The notes under the pieces are model-generated. The model was not told the DNA's origin and made no database searches. It was given only the letters and a program-made list of their open reading frames with translations. From Paenibacillus gorillae (lineage in GTDB: Bacteria; Bacillota; Bacilli; Paenibacillales; Paenibacillaceae), in the NCBI RefSeq assembly GCF_000513275.1, contig NZ_CBVJ010000140.1, positions 1-41,868 of the forward strand: a stretch of DNA of 41,868 nt. Reading direction: 5' to 3'. Within the stretch, counting starts at the first letter, position 1. The number at the start of each line of letters is the position of its first letter. The translations under genes were made by a program, and so were the position numbers. Shown here piece by piece: positions 17,038-24,123 of the stretch.

Positions 17038-18354
17038 TTACTTCACCGTCACTTTCATATATACTTTTTCCACGCTGTCTACCGGTTGAATATGAACTTC
17101 AATGACAAGAGCATCGCTTTGCGCGCCTGCAGCAACAATCAGATCCGTCTGCGAGTTGAAGTTTTGGATGGCGTTCCGGCCCTGCAGAAGCTCCAAATAT
17201 TTAACAACCTCCGAGCGGAAAAGATTACGACCATCCGCGTTGTTGTCGATTTTGCCGATGTAAGACGATTCGAACAATGCCTTCAGATCATTGGCGATGC
17301 CGTCAAGCACGCGGATAACGCGGTTTTTCGAGAAGGAAGGATTTTTAGCCGCCCCATATTGGGTCAGGCTGTTAATGTCCTGCTCCACGATGGCCCCGCC
17401 TCGGCTTGCCGTAAATACGAATTCACCGCTGCGCAGCGCTGTCTCGATTTGGGAATTGGAGTAGCGTACATCGACATCCACTGCATTCTCATAAGCGGCA
17501 TAAGTCAGAGATTCATTAAGCGCAGCACCTGCTGTAGCGGCAGCGACCCAAACGGTTGCCTTTTCTGCTGGAACGACTGTGCCATCCGCAAGCTTCACGC
17601 CGTTTTTCAAGCTGATAATACCTTCATGATTGGCGGAAGGGAAGTTTGCCAAAACAGCCTGAACCTTGCGGCCTTCTTCCTCACGCAAGCGGCGGACAAA
17701 CGCCGTATATACCGCCTTGAGCGACTCGTCGCCGACAGGAAGAGCAATCGTATTGAAATCATACAGCTCGATAGCCGACAAATAATCGGCATGCTGCTGG
17801 TTGGTCACCGTACCGTTGGCGCCGCCGGCAAGCGGTACGCCTGCAGATGCAGTAAGAGCACCCGAGCCGCTGAATACGACGAAATCATTCACCACAAGAC
17901 CGGCAATCACTGCTGCTGTCTGCACGTCAACCAACTCATCAGCCAAATAAGTGGCGACATCGAACAGCGTCTCGTCATCAACATTTTTCTGAACGGATAC
18001 AGTCAAGTCATTGCCGCGTACACCCCCATGCCGCGCAGTCAACGTGAGCCCACCAACGGTAGCTGATGCTTTGACGCCTGTATTCAGACGGTAAACCAAC
18101 AGCTTCTTCGCCCGCTTCAGCGCTTCGCGAACGAGCAGCAATTCCGGTGCATTCAAGCTGTAGCCGAGCAGGCTTCTTACATCATCGCCGCTTTCAATCG
18201 GAATGATCGTCTGCGATGCACCCCAATCCAGCACGAGCGGTACAGATACCGTCCCGCGTTCGCCCATGCTCGCTCCAAGCTGTCTTTCACCTGCAAAATT
18301 AATGTATACGCCTGGTCTTACTTTGTTTTGGGTTGTCCAAGTTCCTCCTGCCAT
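17038..18354 (-). CDS. xkdK: Contractile tail sheath protein (XkdK-like)
   Basis: This 438-residue sheath protein has the conserved opening WTTQNKVRPGVYINFAGERQ. ERGTVSVPLVLDWGASQTIIPI follows, with the central FNTIALPVGDE and the C-terminal RVLDGIANDLKALFESSYIGKIDNNADGR segment and handshake strands that interlock sheath subunits. AGGAGG in the end of the preceding gene supplies the ribosome site. Its presence shows that the particle is of the contractile, R-type class. Confidence 0.95.
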   Translation of the reverse strand: MAGGTWTTQNKVRPGVYINFAGERQLGASMGERGTVSVPLVLDWGASQTIIPIESGDDVRSLLGYSLNAPELLLVREALKRAKKLLVYRLNTGVKASATVGGLTLTARHGGVRGNDLTVSVQKNVDDETLFDVATYLADELVDVQTAAVIAGLVVNDFVVFSGSGALTASAGVPLAGGANGTVTNQQHADYLSAIELYDFNTIALPVGDESLKAVYTAFVRRLREEEGRKVQAVLANFPSANHEGIISLKNGVKLADGTVVPAEKATVWVAAATAGAALNESLTYAAYENAVDVDVRYSNSQIETALRSGEFVFTASRGGAIVEQDINSLTQYGAAKNPSFSKNRVIRVLDGIANDLKALFESSYIGKIDNNADGRNLFRSEVVKYLELLQGRNAIQNFNSQTDLIVAAGAQSDALVIEVHIQPVDSVEKVYMKVTVK

Positions 18355-18357
18355 GAT

Positions 18358-18552
18358 TTACATGACCTCCTTTTTCAAATAGGTGGCAAGCAGCGTTTGT
18401 GCCTGCTCATGAGAATAGCTTTGCTCTGCGTCCAATACGGCGGACAGTAGATCCTTTTGCAACTCGGTGTACACCTTCGATGACAGCAGCTGGCGCTTGC
18501 TGAACGTTTCGCCTGACGGCTTGTCTTGATTTTCGTTGTTGATCTGATTCAT
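18358..18552 (-). CDS. Small conserved protein upstream of the sheath, function unknown
   Basis: This 64-residue, helical, charged protein (FSKRQLLSSKVYTELQKDLLSAVLDAEQSYSHEQAQTLLATYLKKEV) is the first gene of the tail operon and ends three bases before the sheath start. GGGAGC precedes its ATG. Similar short genes precede sheath genes in related Firmicutes loci; I infer an assembly accessory role only from position. Confidence 0.6.
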   Translation of the reverse strand: MNQINNENQDKPSGETFSKRQLLSSKVYTELQKDLLSAVLDAEQSYSHEQAQTLLATYLKKEVM

Positions 18553-18734
18553 GCCCTTGCTCCCTTCGGTTCATGGTTTGCTATTGCGATGCTCCAACCG
18601 TGCAGCTGATGCGCCTACATACGATCACCCCCTGCAATGGAATAAGAAAGGACGAGTGGCTGTATTCGCCTCTCGTCCCCGCTGCTTACGATGTATTTCA
18701 CAATATCATAGTAGCACGGTTTTTTAGGCAATAT

Positions 18735-18774
18735 CGGACAAGCGGCGGACATCATTCGGACAAGAAACGGACAA
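18735..18774 (-). repeat. Four direct repeats of TTGTCCG at an exact 11-base period
   Basis: On the plus strand CGGACAA or CGGACAT starts at 18735, 18746, 18757 and 18768, so the period is exactly 11. The array covers the last codons of the sigma-like regulator and the start of the gap before the tail operon. The even phase, about one helix turn, suggests cooperative binding of a regulator on one DNA face. Downstream on the minus strand an AT-rich stretch (TTGCCT-17-TGATAT, about 18702-18730) could be the late promoter. Confidence 0.75.
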
Positions 18775-19369
18775 GCTCGAGAGAAGCCTTTTGCCTCCAT
18801 CTGCGGAAGGTCCGGTCCACGATTCCAAGCTCAGAAGCAACGAAGTCAGCAGGTCTTCCTTCGATATAACGCAAACGAAGCAAACGCTCGTACTCCGGAA
18901 AACAAGTTTGCAGCGCCTCCATCGCCTGATCGATCGATTGCAGCTGCCGCTCAATATCTTGAAGCTCACTCAGCCGGTTAATGACACCGTCATAGCCTTC
19001 GGCAGTTGCACCGGCCCGCGCTTCAATTACTTTCTCAATCTTGCGGGCCAGCTCGCGAAGCAGCTTCTCGTCGCCCGGCTCCGCGTTCCCCGCAGCCAGC
19101 TTAACTTCCCTCAATTGCGCTTTGGTTCCAACGGGATGCTGCGTTAAATGGGTATGAGCCGCGTGCTCCAATTGCTGCTCTCTTTTGTTCAAGTACATAT
19201 AAGAAGGCATCCGGCGAAGCTCGCGGTGCAGCTCCTGCAGCTTATCGTCCTCATAGACCGAGCTGATCGTCACCCCGCTTCCTACCGGCTGCTTCTCGAT
19301 CCATTTTTTCCGGGCGACGAGACGCTTGTACGCTTTCAATTGCTCCACCACATCCTGCTCCATGTTCAT
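18752..19369 (-). CDS. Sigma-70 region-4-like late regulator (Xpf-like)
   Basis: This 205-residue protein has a long charged N-terminal helical part and a C-terminal helix-turn-helix like sigma region 4: ECFPEYERLLRLRYIEGRPADFVASELGIVDRTFRRWRQKASLELV reads from about 158 (first residues approximate). Its place between the repressor and the tail operon matches PBSX xpf, whose product turns on late genes. The start ATG 19369 follows GAGGG. It is divergent from the XRE gene across a 226-base operator region. I infer that it activates the tail operon, perhaps through the 11-base repeats. Confidence 0.75.
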   Translation of the reverse strand: MNMEQDVVEQLKAYKRLVARKKWIEKQPVGSGVTISSVYEDDKLQELHRELRRMPSYMYLNKREQQLEHAAHTHLTQHPVGTKAQLREVKLAAGNAEPGDEKLLRELARKIEKVIEARAGATAEGYDGVINRLSELQDIERQLQSIDQAMEALQTCFPEYERLLRLRYIEGRPADFVASELGIVDRTFRRWRQKASLELVRFLSE

Positions 19370-19395
19370 AGAAATACCCTCCGTTTATTATTATT

Positions 19396-19569
19396 GGTAT
19401 TTAAAATACTGTTATTGAACAAAAAAATTAGTAGTCTCCTAGACTGCTCGCGGTATTGACATTACCACCTATAGCTAATAAAATATTAATATAAGTATTT
19501 ATACTACGATTCCTCGTTACAAATTCATTATATGTGGTAATATAAATACCGTCAAGTATTTTAAATACC
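19396..19569. promoter_or_regulatory. Operator array for the XRE repressor (five sites)
   Basis: The divergent intergenic region holds GGTATTTAAAATACT (19396-19410), GGTATTGACATTACC (19452-19466), AGTATTTATACT (19494-19505), GGTAATATAAATACC (19536-19550) and AGTATTTTAAATACC (19555-19569). The last is the exact inverse complement of the first. The shared form is GGTA-N7-TACC or close to it. One site covers the -35 of the plus-strand promoter, so autoregulation is likely. Confidence 0.8.
19456..19484 (+). promoter_or_regulatory. Promoter of the XRE-ImmA operon
   Basis: TTGACA (19456-19461), 17-base spacer, TAAAAT (19479-19484). The -35 lies inside the operator GGTATTGACATTACC. The transcript would start near 19491, leaving a leader of about 105 bases that carries further operator copies. 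Confidence 0.7.
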
Positions 19570-19595
19570 ATTTTATATTTCGGAGGATGATTATA

Positions 19596-20018
19596 ATGTC
19601 TCTTGGTGCAAGAATTAAGGAACTTCGTACAAAAAACGAGCTGACCCAACAGGACATAGCGGCCCGTATCGGCATGGGACGCTCCAATTTCGGTCATATT
19701 GAGAATGACCGGGTTGTTCCGACAAGCGGCGATCTTCAGCGGATCGCAGATATTTTGAACACAACAACGGATTACTTGCTGGGACGGGAGTCTGCAGCTG
19801 AATCGATTCCTGAATGGGCTACGTATAAGGATAAGCGAGATTTCAAAAAGATGCTGGAGGAAGACGGCGATCTGATGTTCGACGGTGTGCCGATGAGCGG
19901 TACGGACCGGCAGCGCGTCATGGACGTCTTGACAGGATTGTTCTGGGAAGCCAAGCAAATGAACAAACGTCCTAAAACACAAGTGAAAGAGGAACCAGAT
20001 AAACATAACGAGAAGTAG
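19596..20018 (+). CDS. XRE-family helix-turn-helix repressor (Xre/ImmR-like)
   Basis: This 140-residue repressor has an N-terminal HTH (LGARIKELRTKNELTQQDIAARIGMGRSNFGHIEN, then LQRIADILNTTTDYLLG). Its Glu/Lys-rich C-terminal tail probably carries the oligomerisation and cleavage part. The start is ATG 19596: GGAGG at 19582-19586 leaves nine bases to it but none to an upstream ATG at 19587. The gene for an ImmA-type protease follows 8 bases downstream, the standard pair that keeps tail or prophage loci silent until DNA damage. It probably binds the GGTA-N7-TACC sites upstream. Confidence 0.88.
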   Translation: MSLGARIKELRTKNELTQQDIAARIGMGRSNFGHIENDRVVPTSGDLQRIADILNTTTDYLLGRESAAESIPEWATYKDKRDFKKMLEEDGDLMFDGVPMSGTDRQRVMDVLTGLFWEAKQMNKRPKTQVKEEPDKHNEK

Positions 20019-20026
20019 GTGACGCC

Positions 20027-20437
20027 ATGGACAAACTAATAATGAGGCTTATCCGAAAATTCCAAACCAATGATCCTTTCGTCATTGCAGAGGGTTTAGG
20101 CATTCATATTCGTTATGCCGATCTTGGGGATGCCACCAAAGGGCTTTACTATAAAAAGCTGCGTCGCCGCTTCATCGTCATTCATGACGTATTGCCGGAT
20201 GACTGGCGCCGGTTCGTCTGTGCGCATGAGCTTGGACATGACCGGCTGCATCCGGGGTTCAATCGCTTCTGGCTGGATGAACAATCCTTCTTTAATGTGG
20301 GAAAATATGAACGACAGGCCAATAAATTCGCCATCCGTCTGCTTACCTCGGGTGATACGCTTGGCCGCAGTGAGACGGTCGGCGAGCTGCTCGCCCGCAA
20401 CGGCATTCCGAAGGAAATGGACAAGTTTTATTTCTAA
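20027..20437 (+). CDS. ImmA/IrrE-type zinc metallopeptidase (XkdA-like)
   Basis: This 136-residue protease has the zinc motif HELGH (residues 67-71) in CAHELGHDRLHPG. The flanking layout matches ImmA of ICEBs1 and PBSX XkdA: YYKKLRRRFIVIHDVLPDDWRRFV before it and YERQANKFAIRLL after it, with the third ligand Glu in the second segment. In these systems the protease cleaves the adjacent XRE repressor, usually after DNA damage, and derepresses the locus. AGGTGA precedes the ATG. The gene ends 15 bases before the 46-base palindrome. Confidence 0.9.
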   Translation: MDKLIMRLIRKFQTNDPFVIAEGLGIHIRYADLGDATKGLYYKKLRRRFIVIHDVLPDDWRRFVCAHELGHDRLHPGFNRFWLDEQSFFNVGKYERQANKFAIRLLTSGDTLGRSETVGELLARNGIPKEMDKFYF

Positions 20438-20452
20438 AGGGATGGCAGCTGA

Positions 20453-20498
20453 AAAAAGGTGGAACAACATGCAAATTTGCATGTTGTTCCACCTTTTT
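20453..20498. terminator. 46-base perfect palindrome, bidirectional terminator of the ImmA gene
   Basis: AAAAAGGTGGAACAACATGCAAA (20453-20475) is exactly followed by its inverse complement (20476-20498), with no spacer. The T-runs on both strands make it a terminator for the XRE-ImmA operon. Its centre coincides with the first unit of array copy 2. Confidence 0.85.
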
Positions 20499-20660
20499 AG
20501 CCCGATTTTTCTATTCAAAATGTAAAAGTGCATGTGAAATGTTAGAAATCCGCCATTCCAAGCGATTTTACCGCTATCAACCTGCACTTTTGCATTTTGG
20601 ACGCGTTTTGGAGATGAAATGGGCGATTCAGCCTGCACTTTTACATTTTGATTACTTACA
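20453..20660. repeat. Intergenic array of four 8-4-8 palindromes (copy 2)
   Basis: This lies in the 363-base gene-free stretch 20438-20800 between convergent genes. Units start at 20466 (AACATGCA-AATT-TGCATGTT), 20517 (AAAATGTA-AAAG-TGCATGTG), 20579 (AACCTGCA-CTTT-TGCATTTT) and 20630 (AGCCTGCA-CTTT-TACATTTT). Spacings are 51, 62 and 51, matching copy 1 (50, 62, 51) although the spacers differ. A related unit at 20739 forms the loop part of the next terminator. Confidence 0.8.
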
Positions 20661-20726
20661 CTTTCCAATATTGTAGTCTTCGGTGCGTTTTATGCGTAGC
20701 TTGAACTCCCCCAGACTTGATGCTAC

Positions 20727-20766
20727 GAAAAACGGGTCAACACGCACCTTTGCATGTTGACCCGCC
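20727..20766 (-). terminator. Terminator of the GAF-domain gene
   Basis: CGGGTCAACACGCA / TGCATGTTGACCCG form a stem of 14 bp with one wobble and a 4-base loop. On the minus strand GTTTTTCG follows. It lies 35 bases after the stop of the minus-strand gene at 20801. Confidence 0.75.
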
Positions 20767-20800
20767 TTTTACGCTTTCAACGCTAGCCTCTTCCAGCACC

Positions 20801-21283
20801 CTACACATACTTACCCAGCACCTCTGTGAATAGCGTCAAAAACCGGGCATCGGTCTCATCGAACCGTGCAAACGAGGGACTGTCGATATCGAGCACGCCA
20901 ATGATCCGGCCCTCGCGGCGAAGCGGAATGACGAGCTCCGAATTCGATGCGCTATCGCATGCGATATGCCCAGGAAATTGATGGACATCTTCAACCAGCA
21001 TCACTTCTCCCCGGCTGACGGCTGCTCCGCATACTCCTTTGCCAACTGCGATCCGCGTACATGCCGGCTTGCCCTGAAACGGCCCTAGCACCAGCTCATC
21101 TTCACCTTCAAGCAAATAAAAGCCTACCCAGTTGATATCCTGCAAAAATTGCTGCAAAAGCGCTGAAGCATTCGCTAGATTCGCTATGCGGCTTGTCTCG
21201 TCCTCTATTAATCCCTCTAGCTGCTTCAACAGCAGCCGGTAGTTTTCTTCTCGCGTACCTGTATAAAATTGATTCTGAAACAT
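20801..21283 (-). CDS. GAF-domain free methionine-(R)-sulfoxide reductase (fRMsr-like)
   Basis: This protein of about 160 residues starts MFQNQFYTGTREENYRLL. It is a single GAF domain of the YebR/YtsP type, which reduces free methionine-R-sulfoxide in the cytoplasm. The expected cysteines are present: PACTRIAVGKGVCGAA and the catalytic region HIACDSASNSELVIPL, followed by GVLDIDSPSFARF. The start at 21283 is chosen because AAAGAGGCG (21291-21299) precedes it. An in-frame start 42 bases upstream lacks a site. Confidence 0.88.
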   Translation of the reverse strand: MFQNQFYTGTREENYRLLLKQLEGLIEDETSRIANLANASALLQQFLQDINWVGFYLLEGEDELVLGPFQGKPACTRIAVGKGVCGAAVSRGEVMLVEDVHQFPGHIACDSASNSELVIPLRREGRIIGVLDIDSPSFARFDETDARFLTLFTEVLGKYV

Positions 21284-21386
21284 ATCAAATCGCCTCTTTC
21301 CGCTAACCAGGTTCATTTCGCTCAAGCCATTACTCTATCTGTTGAATAGAATATCATATCTTTAATTAATAGATAGGAGGAATGAA

Positions 21387-21965
21387 ATGGCAAGAAAACA
21401 AGTCGCTTCCTCAACGCGAAAACGGCGGGTGAAACCCCTAGCGACTAACCGCTCCCATAAAAACGTTTCTCGCAAGTACACACTGTTTTTGACCCGCTCT
21501 CGCTCCCGATCACGTTCCAGGGTACGAATTTCACAGCTCGCTGATGATGTGTTCACCCTGACCAACGAAGCACGGGCTGCAGCGGGACTTCGGCCGCTAA
21601 AAAAGCTCATCGTAACGACTACTCTGCCGAATGGAGAGACGTTAACGACCGATCAATTGAGTGATATCGCCACGTTAAAAGCCCGGGATATGCGCGATAA
21701 CCAGTATTTTGACCATACGTCCCCCACATATGGCTCTCCCGGAGAAATGCTCACTGAATTTGGTGTAAATTGGACGGCATATGGAGAAAATATCGCCGCC
21801 GGCCAGCGGACGCCGGAAGCCGTTATGCAATCCTGGCTGAACAGTCCCGGCCACCGTGCCAACATCCTTAACCCTAATTTCACCTATTTGGGTGTTGGCT
21901 ACGTCCCTGGCAATGACCAGAGTGAATTCAGCACCTATTGGACGCAGTTGTTCGTCACTTTGTAA
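21387..21965 (+). CDS. CAP (SCP-like) domain protein with Arg/Ser-rich N-terminus
   Basis: This 192-residue protein has a C-terminal CAP/SCP domain (residues about 60-190). It shows the family histidines in NQYFDHTSPTYGSPGEML and the motifs YGENIAAGQRTPEAVMQSWLNSPGHRANILN and YWTQLFV. The first 50 residues are very basic (a run of alternating Arg and Ser near residues 37-45) with no signal peptide, unlike secreted YkwD-type proteins. Similar basic N-termini occur on spore-coat proteins, so a spore location is possible (inference). GGAGG precedes the ATG. It converges on the DUF2809 gene with an 11-base overlap. Confidence 0.85.
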   Translation: MARKQVASSTRKRRVKPLATNRSHKNVSRKYTLFLTRSRSRSRSRVRISQLADDVFTLTNEARAAAGLRPLKKLIVTTTLPNGETLTTDQLSDIATLKARDMRDNQYFDHTSPTYGSPGEMLTEFGVNWTAYGENIAAGQRTPEAVMQSWLNSPGHRANILNPNFTYLGVGYVPGNDQSEFSTYWTQLFVTL

Positions 21966-22371
21966 TACGTCCATTACGCGCCATTAGGAAGCGGTCAACT
22001 ACTAGAGCAATCAGAATTCCGATGCTATATCTGACCAGATCAATGGCTAAAAATCCTTTTCCGAGCACAAGAGCCCCCAGCGTCGTCCCCCTTATCGACT
22101 GAATCCACTCTGCTTGATAAAGCTGGCTGAATTCGATACCGAAACAAAACAAAACAGCTATAACCGCTGACCTTGCCAGCTTCATTGTTGGCAGAAGCAA
22201 ACGAAGCCCAAAATAAATCATGCTCGCCCATAACGCATCGCCAAACTGCTCCGCAACGAATGCCGGGAGCTGACCGGCCCATTCTCTCGATCCCAAGCCC
22301 AGCAGCAATGCGGCCACAACAGCCAGCCCGTATGTAATCCGTTGACGGAGCATGCTTGTTTTCATGTTCAT
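21955..22371 (-). CDS. DUF2809 family membrane protein
   Basis: This 138-residue protein has about four membrane helices (YGLAVVAALLLGLGSREW, ASMIYFGLRLLLPTM, AVIAVLFCFGIEFSQLYQ, LVRYSIGILIALVVDRF). The DUF2809 signature FCFGIEFSQLYQAEWIQSIRGTTLGALVLGKGFLAIDLVRY is plain. The role is unknown in the family. GAGAGGGGC precedes ATG 22371. Confidence 0.85.
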   Translation of the reverse strand: MNMKTSMLRQRITYGLAVVAALLLGLGSREWAGQLPAFVAEQFGDALWASMIYFGLRLLLPTMKLARSAVIAVLFCFGIEFSQLYQAEWIQSIRGTTLGALVLGKGFLAIDLVRYSIGILIALVVDRFLMARNGRITK

Positions 22372-22505
22372 GTAGATGCCCCTCTCCCGTTTGCGCTTGT
22401 ATACGTTCTATTTTGCGCGAAATTCCGTTCCAAAGGAACCTTTTCGAAATATAGAGCGTCTAGAATCCAGTTCCACCACTTTATATTCTATACGAGGTGT
22501 TTACT

Positions 22506-23102
22506 ATGATTATATGGATAAACGGCGCTTTTGGAGCAGGAAAAACGCAAGCCGCCTATGAGCTTCATAGACGGCTTCAACATTCTTTCGTATTTGATCC
22601 GGAAAATGCCGGCTACTATATTCGCAAGCAGCTGCCGCAATCGCTCCTCATTGGTGATTTTCAGGATTATCCGATGTGGAGAGAATTCAATTACAGCCTA
22701 TTGAAATACATAAGCAGCAGCTATGAAGGGCCAATCATCATCCCGATGACCATTGTATCCCCTGCGTATTTTCAGGAAATTATCGGACGACTGCAATCTG
22801 AAGGCGTGGAAATTCATCATTTTACTCTATGGGCTTCCCGGGATGTGCTGCTCAAAAGACTGAAAGGCCGCGGCGACAGGGAGCACTCTTGGCCTGCTCA
22901 ACAAATAGACCGCTGTATGGAAGGCTTGGCGAATAAACGATTCGGCCAGCATTTGAATACCGATTCGATTACGACAGACGAAGTTGTAAGCTTGATAGCT
23001 GCACAACTATCTTTACCGCTGCTGCCTGACAATCGAAACTGGCTGCAAAAGAAAGCTCATCGCCTGATTACCCAAGTTCGACATATCCGGTTCTTCAGCT
23101 AA
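22506..23102 (+). CDS. tmrB: TmrB-like P-loop ATP-binding protein
   Basis: This protein of about 198 residues resembles B. subtilis TmrB, a membrane-associated ATP-binding protein that gives tunicamycin resistance. Walker A is GAFGAGKT (residues 7-14). FNYSLLKYI, PMTIVSPAYFQEIIGRL, HHFTLWASRDVLLKRL and QQIDRCMEGL follow the family order. The start ATG 22506 follows GAGGTG; an in-frame GTG nine bases upstream is part of that site. Tunicamycin resistance is inferred from homology; a housekeeping kinase-like role is possible. Confidence 0.85.
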   Translation: MIIWINGAFGAGKTQAAYELHRRLQHSFVFDPENAGYYIRKQLPQSLLIGDFQDYPMWREFNYSLLKYISSSYEGPIIIPMTIVSPAYFQEIIGRLQSEGVEIHHFTLWASRDVLLKRLKGRGDREHSWPAQQIDRCMEGLANKRFGQHLNTDSITTDEVVSLIAAQLSLPLLPDNRNWLQKKAHRLITQVRHIRFFS

Positions 23103-23137
23103 ATGGAGGAACGGTCCTCCTATGCAACTCGCGTCAT

Positions 23138-23302
23138 TTAGTTCTTTGTAATAAATTGAAGAATGCCAATGAGGAACATCAGAATAAAGACAATCCCCAA
23201 GCCCATCAGGAAATTCCTTAAGAAGCTTGGCTTTTTCTCCAGCTTGGCTTCAATCTGGGTCAGTCTGTCTTTGATCTCCTGCAAGTCCTGATTCTCATTC
23301 AT
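23138..23302 (-). CDS. 54-residue membrane peptide with coiled coil, function unknown
   Basis: This short gene reads MNENQDLQEIKDRLTQIEAK..., then a basic hinge and one hydrophobic helix (FLMGLGIVFILMFLIGILQF), ending TKN. GGGAGGG (23310-23316) precedes the ATG by seven bases, which strongly supports translation. An N-terminal amphipathic heptad plus a single membrane anchor resembles XhlA-type or small stress/sporulation peptides, but I cannot assign a family. It stands alone between tmrB and the ECF S gene. Confidence 0.65.
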   Translation of the reverse strand: MNENQDLQEIKDRLTQIEAKLEKKPSFLRNFLMGLGIVFILMFLIGILQFITKN

Positions 23303-23385
23303 GGCGAAACCCTCCCTTATGAGGAATATATAGGTAATCCTATATCTATTCGCCTTACAGCTCTCTATGTCCTCTATGATTTTCT

Positions 23386-24123
23386 CTATTCACGCTCGAT
23401 CAAGCCATATTTGACTTTAATGCGATCCAGCTTCTCCAGCATAGGCCTCGATAAAATAAACAGAAAAAACACGGTAGCTATCGCATGAACCAGATCAAAC
23501 CAAAAGCCCGAGGCATATACAGCAAGTAAGGCTTGCCACGAAAATGATGGTGAAAAAATGGTTGCCGAGCCCAGATTAATGATGCCGCCATAAATGACTA
23601 ATGTGGACAAACCGCCAAATACGCAAAGGGATAGCTTCGTCCGGCGAAGCAGTCCTTTCTGAAACAAAATGCCGGCTATAAAACCGATGATGCCAAAACT
23701 GAACATTTGCCAGGGCGTCCAAGGACCTTGACCAAAGAAAAAATTCGAAACAAAGCCCGCCGTAGCGCCAACTAGAAATCCGGCTTCTGCCCCGAAGCTT
23801 ACACCTGCGATAATGACGATCGCGACAACCGGCTTGAACTGCGGCAGCATGAAAAACGCGCTCCGCCCCGCAACAGCAATTGCGGCCAACACGGCAATAA
23901 CGATCAGCTCTCTCGCTTGCGGCTTCCGTTTCTCAAATACCATGGCAAAGGGCAGCATCGTGTAAAGAATAATAAGCAAGCTGATAAAATAATACTTGCG
24001 GTCATTCAGCAAATAGATGCCCATGAGAATCGTTGCCGGTATTACGATAAGTATGAGTACAGCGGACAGCAGCGTCCGGCGGCTTAACCGCCGGTTGGGC
24101 TTCGTTAGCTGCTCTGCTTGCAT
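23386..24123 (-). CDS. ECF transporter S component, predicted corrinoid-specific
   Basis: This 245-residue integral membrane substrate-binding subunit has about six helices. ECF S-type segments include MLPQFKPVVAIVIIAGVSFGAEAGFLVGATAGFVSNFFFGQGPWTPWQMFSFGIIGFIAGILF. It is the last gene of the cobalamin-riboswitch operon, overlapping the ATPase gene by 19 bases. The vitamin B12/corrinoid specificity is inferred from the riboswitch and from the two surface proteins encoded upstream. The sequence alone would not separate it from other ECF S families. Confidence 0.8.
   Translation of the reverse strand: MQAEQLTKPNRRLSRRTLLSAVLILIVIPATILMGIYLLNDRKYYFISLLIILYTMLPFAMVFEKRKPQARELIVIAVLAAIAVAGRSAFFMLPQFKPVVAIVIIAGVSFGAEAGFLVGATAGFVSNFFFGQGPWTPWQMFSFGIIGFIAGILFQKGLLRRTKLSLCVFGGLSTLVIYGGIINLGSATIFSPSFSWQALLAVYASGFWFDLVHAIATVFFLFILSRPMLEKLDRIKVKYGLIERE

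Noticed and set aside
16542..17105. 187-codon plus-strand frame over the tube gene
   Set aside because: Antisense to the well-supported tube protein; no start site or family resemblance.
17086..18066. Long open frame antisense to the sheath gene
   Set aside because: No family features, no fitting ribosome site; the opposite strand encodes an unmistakable sheath protein in the operon context.
20096..20668. 190-codon minus-strand frame covering the ImmA gene and the palindrome array
   Set aside because: It runs antisense to a clear ImmA protease and reads through the repeat units and a terminator.
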